53,662 bases of DNA, from the NCBI RefSeq assembly GCF_000768695.1, contig NZ_AVPL01000022.1, forward strand, positions 1-53,662, in the 5' to 3' direction. Position 1 is the stretch's first letter, and each line of letters opens with the position of its first letter. Source of the stretch: Knoellia aerolata DSM 18566 (lineage in GTDB: Bacteria; Actinomycetota; Actinomycetes; Actinomycetales; Dermatophilaceae). A program made the position numbers and the translations under genes. A model generated the notes under the pieces. It worked only from the letters and a program-made list of their open reading frames with translations. It was not told the DNA's origin and did no database searches. Positions 23,918-32,122 of this stretch are shown here, one piece after another.

Positions 23918-25143
23918 CCTGCCTCCTGCTTGGACGTCGTTCCGGCGAGGGCCTCAGTGGCGATTTGAGCGACTTGCCTCAGAACCACATTGGGAGACTG
24001 CGACAGGTCGAGTGGCGCCTCGACAACCTCAACCCCTATGTTCTTGATCGTCCGAGTTCGGGTGGATGACCCACCACCCGCATAGATGAGCCACGCGCGC
24101 GGCACCTTAAGGGCTGTGCAGTACGCGAGCATCTGATAGTGGTCGGCGTTCGCGTACTGGCCGCTCGCTGACGCCACCTTGTACTTCGCGTCGAAGACAA
24201 CGAGGGGCCTTCCGTCGTCCGCGCGATGGACGACGTCCACGTTCATCGGGACTTCGCCCCTCTCCCAGCTGCCTGCGCCCGCCAAGAAGGCTGGGAGTTG
24301 AGCATGCGTCCGCCCGGGGTGCGGAGCGAGTGCTTCCGTGAGAGCGATTGTCACGAAATCCTCAAACACCTTCCACATCGTCACGACGAACGAGGCCATC
24401 TCGATGCCCTCTTGACTGGGCTTCGCCGAGCAGTTCCGAAGCACGACCTCCGCCAGCCTCAGGGCTGGCTGATATCGCTCATTCAGTCGCGACGGCGTCC
24501 ATGACGGCACTGGAGAACCGGGCCGCAGCACCTCGACACCCTCGAGGCGACCGTCGAGGTGCGCGAGACGCCGACGAACTCCGTCGTCGAGCCGTGGCAC
24601 CGCCAGCATGATCCGGAGCGCCGCCCTCAGGATCCGGTTCTCAACGGTGTCCACAGTGAAGTCGTCGTGCGTGACTTCGACCGGCACCCACATACCCGGG
24701 CGAGCCCGCAGCTGGTCACCGAATCGGATACGCCCGCGGATGGTGCGCAGAGCCTCGTCCGTCGTCCGGTACCCCTGCACCACCCCTCGGGCTAGGGCCC
24801 GATCCGCGGCGCGAGCGAGGGAGTGCGCCATGGCGGGCCACAGATCATCGTCACGCTCGCCCGTAACGTCTTCCGGGCGGAATCCCGGATCCTTCGCATA
24901 CCCGAGAAGGAAGATCAGGTGTGCGAGACCCACCTTCTCCTTGGGGGTGACCTGAACCTGCACATCGCCGATGCGGACTGCGCCGACCCGCCCACGGGGG
25001 AGGAGTCTCCAGCGGCCATCGCCTTCTGGCCGTACCTCGACGAGTTCAGTAGATGAAAGAGCGGCAGCCTCAACAACTGACAATGCGGCGAGCTCGCCAC
25101 CGTCGCTCAGCTCATCCAGCTGAACGGATCGGAGCGCGCTCAC
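23914..25143 (-). CDS. mcrC: McrC-like 5-methylcytosine restriction nuclease subunit
   Basis: 409 residues. The C-terminal PD-(D/E)xK core is visible: PMNVDVVHRADD (Asp303) and GRPLVVFDAKYK (Asp318, Lys320). The N-terminal part has LIFLLGYA and a R-G-R-I-R-F segment typical of McrC. McrC supplies DNA cleavage to the McrB ring in modification-dependent (type IV) restriction. The GTG start overlaps the mcrB stop (GTGA), and the 3' end overlaps the CHAT-like gene. All expected catalytic residues are present. Confidence 0.9.
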   Translation of the reverse strand: MSALRSVQLDELSDGGELAALSVVEAAALSSTELVEVRPEGDGRWRLLPRGRVGAVRIGDVQVQVTPKEKVGLAHLIFLLGYAKDPGFRPEDVTGERDDDLWPAMAHSLARAADRALARGVVQGYRTTDEALRTIRGRIRFGDQLRARPGMWVPVEVTHDDFTVDTVENRILRAALRIMLAVPRLDDGVRRRLAHLDGRLEGVEVLRPGSPVPSWTPSRLNERYQPALRLAEVVLRNCSAKPSQEGIEMASFVVTMWKVFEDFVTIALTEALAPHPGRTHAQLPAFLAGAGSWERGEVPMNVDVVHRADDGRPLVVFDAKYKVASASGQYANADHYQMLAYCTALKVPRAWLIYAGGGSSTRTRTIKNIGVEVVEAPLDLSQSPNVVLRQVAQIATEALAGTTSKQEAG

Positions 25144-28139
25144 ATGGGCTCACCGGACGAGTCGCCCTCGAGGGTCAGGTCGAAGGCATCGAGTGCCGCC
25201 GATCCATCCGCTTCGTCGGCACTACCAGCGCCGAATGACGTTGACGGCGAAGATTCGGAAGCTGACTTCTTCATGACGGCTTGTCGCATAGCCGCTACCC
25301 CGAACTTCTCACGGATCGCTTGGCGATCGAGCTGGCCGTAGTAGTGCTCCTCCAGGAGCGGCAAGATGTCGTAGCGCCAGATCCGGTCGATGTCCGAGGC
25401 CGTTTGGATCTCGGGGCGCATCAGATAGGACGGGCCGATCTGCAGGTCACGACCTCCCTCGCCCATGCGGAGGTTGAGCTCCGCCAGCAGCGCCGCACGC
25501 TCGTCCGTGATGTGGTTGGACGCCAAGTAGCGGCTGAGCACACTCTTCACCGGCTCCTCGGACGGGTGCATCTCGACAAAGGGGAAACGGCGTCGGATGG
25601 CAGCGTCGACTAGTGCGATAGACCGATCGGAAGTATTCATGGTGCCGATGATGAACAGGTTCGGGGGGAGATAGAACGTCTTCTCCGGCTGGTACTGGAG
25701 ACGCACCGTCTCCTTCCGGTACTCGAGCAGGAAGTAGAGCTCACCGAACACCTTCGCGAGGTTGGCTCGGTTCATCTCGTCGATGATGAGGATATAGGCG
25801 TTCTCGCGGTTCTCGGGGTTGCTCGCCTCGGCTGCCAACAGCCGGAGAGGTCCGTCCTTCAAGGCAAACGTGGCCTGACCGTTCTCGGTGACGGGCCGAT
25901 ACCCCTCAAAGAAGTCCTCGTAGGAGTACGAGGGGTGAAACTGCACCAGCCGCACTCGGCTCGGATCCCCGACCAGGTGCTTGGCGAGTTCCTTCGCGAC
26001 GTATGTCTTACCCGTTCCGGGCGGACCGTAGAGGACGATTTGCTGGCGTCGCTGAAGCAGGTCCACGATCTCCTGCAGCGGTCCGCGGTCCATGTGCAGG
26101 GCCGCTGCCACGCTGTCGGTGACCGCCGGGAGATGTGGCGTGGCAACGAGCGTGGGCTTGTCGGCCGGGGCTTCGTTTACCTCCTCGTCTTCCACAGGCT
26201 CTGCCTGGTCGACCAAGCTGGCGAGAACGTCGAACGCAGCTGTGGCGTCAACGACTGAGCCTTGCTGGTCGAGCAGCGACGGCAGGGGTGCGGCGAGCGC
26301 TCCCTGATCCGTTGATGCCTGGGACCAGCTGACCTCTCGCCGCAGTCGACTGCCCGGCGCGCCAACGTAGTGCGCAGCACCACTCACGAGCCCCACATGA
26401 AGACGCCCGCCGTCGATCGTGGCGACGATGTCGTCTTCCTTCATGAGGGTGAGGAATGCGTGGTATGCCGTGGCGGTCGCCTCGCGTTGTGAGGCGTCGA
26501 GATGCGTGTAGCCCTCTTTGACAGCCTTGCTGACCACGGGCTCGGTCGCACCCGGCTCGACGGTGCCGAGCATCTTGGCCGAGAGTGAGACGAACCCCTC
26601 CGCAATCCACGATGCGACGAGGGCGCTGCCGCCGTCACTGGGACGGACGATCCAGGCTCGGGGCGGAATGTCGGCCCCGGGGTTCCACCGCTCTCGGTAC
26701 GGCGAGCGGTACCACATGTACCGTGCGCCGTGCCCCTTGGCCTTGCGGTTATGGAAGGCCTGTAGAGCCACTAGATCCCGCGTGATGGCCCGCTCGTCAG
26801 TTCCGCTGGGCTCGCCAAGATCCGCCATCAGCACTTCGTGGATCTTGGTGCGGTGGTCGCCGCTGACTACCGAGGGGAAGATGCCCGGCCAGGCGAGATA
26901 CTCGATGACATAGCGAATCGTCGGCATGTCCTCTGCCGTGGCTGCGGCGATATCGCGGAACGCGAACGGGTCGCGGAGGCCTTCAAATCGTTCTCCGTCA
27001 GGCGTTTGCATCCAGTGCTCGACGAAGCGGGTCAGCCACAGCAGGTGGTCAGGAGTGCGGTTGTGATAGCCCTGTCCTCCACGGAAGGCATCGGCCTCCG
27101 CCAACGAGTCGGCCAGCTGCTGTGGCAAGGAACGCGGGGTGGCGCACCAAGACAGAACCGCGTTTGTGCGCGCGATCTTCGTACCCGCCTTCATGTCGGT
27201 GAGCGGCGCGTTGCGCAGATATAAGAGTTCGGCGAGTAGGACGATGACTGCGTCGTCGGCTCCAGCCATCTGGCCTGCGAGCTTCTCCATGAATCCACCG
27301 TCGCCGGGCGGGTTGTCCTGGATCCGGCGGCGTAGCTCAACGGCGTTCTCGACGGTCCAGGTTTGTAGCGTGAGGTCAAGGGCTGAGGTGTCTCCCCGCA
27401 GTCCACGTCCGAGGACGAGCCAGGCCCCCTCCTCCATCAGCGGCGCAACTCCTTGACCCCGCTCGACAACAGCATCGGAGGACTGCTCGCCACGCCGCCA
27501 CGCCATCAGCTTCGCCTGCTCGAGCGGCTCCCACCGCACCGGAGGCTCGTACTTCATGACTGCCCACGCCAGCCCTTGGGCATCGAGCCGGTCCTTGACC
27601 GCCAGTCCGTGCTCGCTGGCGGCCTCGATGAGTTCGTCGCACAACGCAAGAAGCGCGACGTAGCGCTCTACCGGGGAACCGCTCGACGGGAAGTCCAGCC
27701 GCTTTCCCCAGTCTGTGACGAACTGCGCTCTATACGGTGGACGGCCCTCGGGCTTCTCAGCCATGAGGACGAGAGAGGCGAATGCGGTGATGTCACCCGG
27801 ACTGACGTAATCCCCCCAAGACCTCAAGGCCGCCTCAAATGCGTCAATGGCGTTGGGATCACCGGCCCCGCCGAGCGTAGAGAACGCCTCACGGACCTGC
27901 TCCGGATGCTTTTCGATGGCGTTGCGCAGCCAGGTCTGGGAGAACGGATCCACAAGATTCCCGGAGCCTGCCGCCCGACGAAGGAGCTCCGCCCAGTCAT
28001 CGGCGCCGCTGAGACAAGCGGCAGTTGCTGCCTTCCACCGCTCTGCGGCAACGAGCTTGTAGTTCCGCTCCTCGGCGTCGAGGTCGACCTCCTGAGCGAA
28101 TCGCTCTGCCCAGTGGAGGAACTGGCTCCAATCGGCCAT
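25140..28139 (-). CDS. mcrB: McrB-like AAA+ GTPase with long N-terminal region
   Basis: 999 residues. The AAA+ module lies at about residues 690-900: Walker A GPPGTGKTYVAKEL, VQFHPSYSYEDFFEGYRP (McrB hallmark), Walker B LIIDEMNRANLAKVFGELYF, and sensor IIGTMNTSDRSIALVDAAIRRRF. The N-terminal 650 residues lack a standard McrB DNA-binding domain that I can recognise and probably hold a different sensor. McrB forms GTP-driven rings that translocate DNA and activate McrC. It starts 2 nt after the methylase stop. A short Lys/Ser-rich and acidic tail follows the AAA+ part. Confidence 0.9.
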   Translation of the reverse strand: MADWSQFLHWAERFAQEVDLDAEERNYKLVAAERWKAATAACLSGADDWAELLRRAAGSGNLVDPFSQTWLRNAIEKHPEQVREAFSTLGGAGDPNAIDAFEAALRSWGDYVSPGDITAFASLVLMAEKPEGRPPYRAQFVTDWGKRLDFPSSGSPVERYVALLALCDELIEAASEHGLAVKDRLDAQGLAWAVMKYEPPVRWEPLEQAKLMAWRRGEQSSDAVVERGQGVAPLMEEGAWLVLGRGLRGDTSALDLTLQTWTVENAVELRRRIQDNPPGDGGFMEKLAGQMAGADDAVIVLLAELLYLRNAPLTDMKAGTKIARTNAVLSWCATPRSLPQQLADSLAEADAFRGGQGYHNRTPDHLLWLTRFVEHWMQTPDGERFEGLRDPFAFRDIAAATAEDMPTIRYVIEYLAWPGIFPSVVSGDHRTKIHEVLMADLGEPSGTDERAITRDLVALQAFHNRKAKGHGARYMWYRSPYRERWNPGADIPPRAWIVRPSDGGSALVASWIAEGFVSLSAKMLGTVEPGATEPVVSKAVKEGYTHLDASQREATATAYHAFLTLMKEDDIVATIDGGRLHVGLVSGAAHYVGAPGSRLRREVSWSQASTDQGALAAPLPSLLDQQGSVVDATAAFDVLASLVDQAEPVEDEEVNEAPADKPTLVATPHLPAVTDSVAAALHMDRGPLQEIVDLLQRRQQIVLYGPPGTGKTYVAKELAKHLVGDPSRVRLVQFHPSYSYEDFFEGYRPVTENGQATFALKDGPLRLLAAEASNPENRENAYILIIDEMNRANLAKVFGELYFLLEYRKETVRLQYQPEKTFYLPPNLFIIGTMNTSDRSIALVDAAIRRRFPFVEMHPSEEPVKSVLSRYLASNHITDERAALLAELNLRMGEGGRDLQIGPSYLMRPEIQTASDIDRIWRYDILPLLEEHYYGQLDRQAIREKFGVAAMRQAVMKKSASESSPSTSFGAGSADEADGSAALDAFDLTLEGDSSGEPM

Positions 28140-28141
28140 CG

Positions 28142-31100
28142 TCAGGACTCCTTCGCGGGGTGCCGCGGGCCTTCGCCGGGCGGCGGGTCGAGGATGGTCT
28201 GGTACTCGGTTTCGGTCTCGATCGCCTTCTGCATCGCGTCATACACCTCGAGGATGAGCCGCTTGGTGCGGTACTCCCCATGCGCCGCGATGTCCTTGCG
28301 CTTCACGATGGGGAATGTCTCCATGATGTAGTCGACCCCGTCACGGTCTACGCCATACAGGTGAAAGAAGGCGGCATCGAGTTCGACGCGCAAGTGCCTC
28401 CTCCGATCCACATTCCAATTGAATGGCTCCTCGCCCGGGATCAACGGCTGCGTGTCGCACGAGGTGGCAACCAACTCGCTGACGCGCACTGCGATCCAGT
28501 CCCTCAGCGGAAGCCCCGAAAACGCGGCCTTGCTGTCGAAGGTGGCTGGGTGGTGGACTGGGAGCTGGCGCATTGTGAAGTACTTCAGATGCGTCCCGCC
28601 CACCTTCTGCCTCGCCACAAAGTCAAAGGCAAACGAGTTGAAAGAAGCGAGCAGCATCTGCGCCTGGTGCACGGATTGGGATCGAGGCAGCACGAGCAGC
28701 GTTCCACCCTCCGGCGAGGCTCCTTCACCGACGAACGATGCAATGGCGGTTCGCTCATCCGTTGCACGTGCAATATCGCGCCACCCCATCAGCCATGACT
28801 GATTCCACCGGCCATCCAGTCGGCTGGCGACCTCCCCGGCGCCGACCCAATAGCGCGGCAGGGAGGCGAAGTACGGATCCCCCTTCTCCAAAGTCGTCAC
28901 AGCGCGCACCGATCCATCGCGCTCGTATGTTGCCCAGCGATTATCAAACTGGTGAACCATCTTCGCCTCGTAAAGGGGCAGCATGGCGTCGACTCCACGT
29001 CGAAAGACGTTGCGGTCCAGAGTCCAGCCGTTCTCCACCAGCTGCGCGTAAGTTCCGAAGAGATTCGAATCGGTCGTTACGTTGAACAGTCCTTGCATAA
29101 AGGAGACCTCCCAAGGATTCCCTCTCGGGTCACCCTCCCGGATCAGCACGGGCACCCGACGATAGATGCCAAGGGTGATTTCGGCGTCGCGGCGAGTGCG
29201 GAAAATCGGGCACGTTCCGGTGTTTGGATTGAGCAGCGTGATCTCTTCGGGCGTCAGCGCGAATTGTTTCGCTGCGATCTCCGATGGGTCGTGCAAGAAG
29301 AAGGCAAACGCTGCAGCGTCAACCGGATCCCGGCGACCCGTCAGGCTCAGGAGACAGAACTTGAATGAACGGTGCACGCCCTCGAACAAGGGTTTGGCGT
29401 TCTCAAAGTCGTAGAGCGCCGCTAGCGACTTCGTCTGCACGAGGTCTTTGAAGAAGAACTGCGTCGTGGCATCGGTGGCGATCCCTGTGGGGACAATGAC
29501 GCCTGTCCTACCGTCGGGCGCCGTGAGGCTGCGGAACAACTCAGCGAAGATCGGATCGGTCTTGACCCGCCCCCGGCCAGTCAGCGGATAACGACCAGCT
29601 GAGGCGAAATGCCTCAGTCCGTCAACCTCCCGCTTGGCCTTGCGATATGCGGTATCGAGCACGGGGTCATTCGCCGCCAGCGCAGCGATGAGCTTCTTGC
29701 GCTTCGCTCCGGCAGCCGATGCGATCTCGGGATCGCGGGCGGCAAAGTACTCCTGCTCCTTCAGTTCGACGTGCTCCCACGGCGGGTTGCCGAGCATGCA
29801 GGAAAAGCCCCCTGACCAGCCGTCGGAACCGGGCTCGCCGTCGCCAAGGAAGACCTCGGGGAACTCGAGGTGCCAATGGAAGAATCGGTACTGAGCCTTC
29901 AGGCGGTGCACTTCCCGTTGAGTCGGTTCGAGATCAGACGGAACATTCTCACCAGCCAAGGCAGACACGATGGCGGTTGTCGGCGCGGTGGCCGCGGTCT
30001 CCGCGGTCAGTGGCCAGACGAAGGCGGCACACCAAGCGTCCGCCTGCCTGAGGGCGCGCTGCCGTTCACCAGACGCCAGGACCTGCGACCAGAGCTCGCG
30101 TTGCTTCTCGACTCCCTCAATGTCGTCGGCATTGCCCAGGAGCGCTTCGCGGTCATCCGCAAGGGATCGCATGTCGATGGCTGAGCCAAACGACAGAATG
30201 CCCTGGCCGGTGTGCTGCGACTTGTTCTTCCTGCGCAGCGTCGCAGCGATTGCTTTATCGTCGCCCCCGATCTCCTTGAATGCCTCGTCAGGCACACCGC
30301 GCTCCAGCAGGGCTGGGGTGGTGCCGAAGAGGGCGTTGCCGGTGCGGATCCGGGCGTCGAGGAAGCTGAGCGGCTTGCCGGGCTCCAGCGCCTCGATCCA
30401 CAGCGAAACCTTGGCCAGCTCGGCGGCAAGGTCGTTCAGGTCGACGCCGTAGATGCAGCGACCGACGACGTCACGCATGGCGTGGTGGACCATCTCGGGC
30501 GTCGGTGTGTCGTCTCCCGCACGCACCTCGGCAAGTCGGTGCGCGATCCGGCGTGCAGCGGCGACGAGGAATCCCCCTGAGCCGCAGGCGGGGTCGCATA
30601 CCGTCAGCCCGAGCAGCGCGCGCTCCCCCGCCTCAGGGTCGACGCCCAACGGCGCCACGCGGTCGATCACCGGGTCGAGGGCGGTGTCGAGGAGGGCCGA
30701 CACGAGATTGGGCGAGGTGTAGTAGGAGCCGGTGGTCTTGCGGTCGTTTCCGATGACCCGCTCCACGGCGAAGGTGCGCTCGTCCACATCGACCGACGGG
30801 TCGAGCTCGAGGAGTGCCTCGTAGACCGAGCCCAGCTCCTCGGCGCCGAGGTGGCGGTAGTCCACGGGCTGGGTCCGGCCGCTGGGCGTCGTGATCCAGG
30901 CGAGGTGCGCGACGGCGGAGAGCAGGTCGGCGTTGGCGATTTCAGCGCCCCACAGGAGATCCCGCTGGTCGGGTGCACTCGCGGGAATGGTCTGCCGGGC
31001 GTCGGGCGAGAAGACGCCGCCGAGCGCGGTCAGCGCAAGGTCGGCCAGGCCGTCCGTGCCCAGCGCCGTGAGGACGACGCGTTGGGGGTGCCACAGATCG

Positions 31101-32122
31101 CCGTGGGGGCCACCTGCGCGTACGCGCGAGAGGCGGCGGAGGCGCGCGGTGGAGAAGTACGCGGCATACCTCTCGCGGCTCTGCGCCGCACGGGCGGGGT
31201 CGAGCAGGAGGTCGCGGTCCTCGGCCACGAATGTGAAGAGCAGCCGGTAGACGAGGCGCAGCAGTGCGCGGTGGTAGTCGTGCCGGCCGATCTCTCCGCT
31301 CCGCAAGGCCTCGAGGAGCCAGCTGTTTGCGGGGTGGGTCAAGAAGCCGGTGCCAAGGGCGCCGAGCGAACGCTCGACGCCGCTCTCCAGCCGACCCAGG
31401 GCGCGGGCTCCGGCATCAGTCGCCTCGCCGCGCCAGGTCTCAAGCCAGCAACTTGCCGGCCCCTCCTCAGAGCGGACCTCCAGACGCGAGACGTGCGCCA
31501 GCTGGAAGAGGATGAGCCACTCAGCGTAGAGCTCGCCCTCAAAGATCGCCTCGAGGTCGAACTCGACGTAGGCCGAGCCGACGAGGGCGGTGGAGTCGCG
31601 CAGCAGCCGCAGACGGGAGCCGTTGGAGAGGATCGCCCACAGGTGCTGGTCGGTGCGGTTGAGCAGCTCCTGCACCATGGCCTGCGGTGCGCGCGCTGCG
31701 CCAGCGATGCCAGGGTTGCGCTTGTCGAGGCTGACACCGGGACCGAGCAGGTGCACCGGGACGTGCTGCCACAGATGGGATACGGGGTAGTCGACCCCGT
31801 CGATGGTGAGGCCGTGGCCCGCTGCCGGCACCTGGCCGTAACCGAGCTCGCGCAGCAGGGGCAGCAACCACCGCTCGCGAGCGGGACCGGTGCCCGCAGA
31901 TCCCTCGACGCGTCCCTGGTCGGCTTCGTGCCACGCCCTCCACGCCCCGCGCAGGTAGGACCAGGCCCGGGCAGCTCCGTCGCGCACCGACTCCGAGCCG
32001 ATGAGGTGGTAGGACTTCGCGGACCGGCTCTCGGCGGAACCCAGGGTGCCGTCCTGCAGGTGCCCGATGAGTGACGGTGGCAGGACGCCACCGACGACGC
32101 GGATGGATTGTGTGTTGGTCAT
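28142..32122 (-). CDS. Eco57I-class N6-adenine DNA methyltransferase
   Basis: 1326 residues. SAM-binding motif I VCDPACGSGGFLVAAARRIA lies near residue 510, and catalytic motif IV CMLGNPPWE near residue 775, giving a gamma-class N6-adenine methylase. The region after motif IV (FNVTTDSNLFGTYAQL and WRDIARATDERTAIASFV) resembles the target-recognition part of Eco57I/PglX/DrmMI proteins. The N-terminal 450 residues show no PD-(D/E)xK pair that I can confirm. It most resembles the DrmMI/PglX type that marks self DNA in DISARM/BREX. The ATG overlaps the stop of the SNF2 gene by 4 nt. Confidence 0.88.
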   Translation of the reverse strand: MTNTQSIRVVGGVLPPSLIGHLQDGTLGSAESRSAKSYHLIGSESVRDGAARAWSYLRGAWRAWHEADQGRVEGSAGTGPARERWLLPLLRELGYGQVPAAGHGLTIDGVDYPVSHLWQHVPVHLLGPGVSLDKRNPGIAGAARAPQAMVQELLNRTDQHLWAILSNGSRLRLLRDSTALVGSAYVEFDLEAIFEGELYAEWLILFQLAHVSRLEVRSEEGPASCWLETWRGEATDAGARALGRLESGVERSLGALGTGFLTHPANSWLLEALRSGEIGRHDYHRALLRLVYRLLFTFVAEDRDLLLDPARAAQSRERYAAYFSTARLRRLSRVRAGGPHGDLWHPQRVVLTALGTDGLADLALTALGGVFSPDARQTIPASAPDQRDLLWGAEIANADLLSAVAHLAWITTPSGRTQPVDYRHLGAEELGSVYEALLELDPSVDVDERTFAVERVIGNDRKTTGSYYTSPNLVSALLDTALDPVIDRVAPLGVDPEAGERALLGLTVCDPACGSGGFLVAAARRIAHRLAEVRAGDDTPTPEMVHHAMRDVVGRCIYGVDLNDLAAELAKVSLWIEALEPGKPLSFLDARIRTGNALFGTTPALLERGVPDEAFKEIGGDDKAIAATLRRKNKSQHTGQGILSFGSAIDMRSLADDREALLGNADDIEGVEKQRELWSQVLASGERQRALRQADAWCAAFVWPLTAETAATAPTTAIVSALAGENVPSDLEPTQREVHRLKAQYRFFHWHLEFPEVFLGDGEPGSDGWSGGFSCMLGNPPWEHVELKEQEYFAARDPEIASAAGAKRKKLIAALAANDPVLDTAYRKAKREVDGLRHFASAGRYPLTGRGRVKTDPIFAELFRSLTAPDGRTGVIVPTGIATDATTQFFFKDLVQTKSLAALYDFENAKPLFEGVHRSFKFCLLSLTGRRDPVDAAAFAFFLHDPSEIAAKQFALTPEEITLLNPNTGTCPIFRTRRDAEITLGIYRRVPVLIREGDPRGNPWEVSFMQGLFNVTTDSNLFGTYAQLVENGWTLDRNVFRRGVDAMLPLYEAKMVHQFDNRWATYERDGSVRAVTTLEKGDPYFASLPRYWVGAGEVASRLDGRWNQSWLMGWRDIARATDERTAIASFVGEGASPEGGTLLVLPRSQSVHQAQMLLASFNSFAFDFVARQKVGGTHLKYFTMRQLPVHHPATFDSKAAFSGLPLRDWIAVRVSELVATSCDTQPLIPGEEPFNWNVDRRRHLRVELDAAFFHLYGVDRDGVDYIMETFPIVKRKDIAAHGEYRTKRLILEVYDAMQKAIETETEYQTILDPPPGEGPRHPAKES

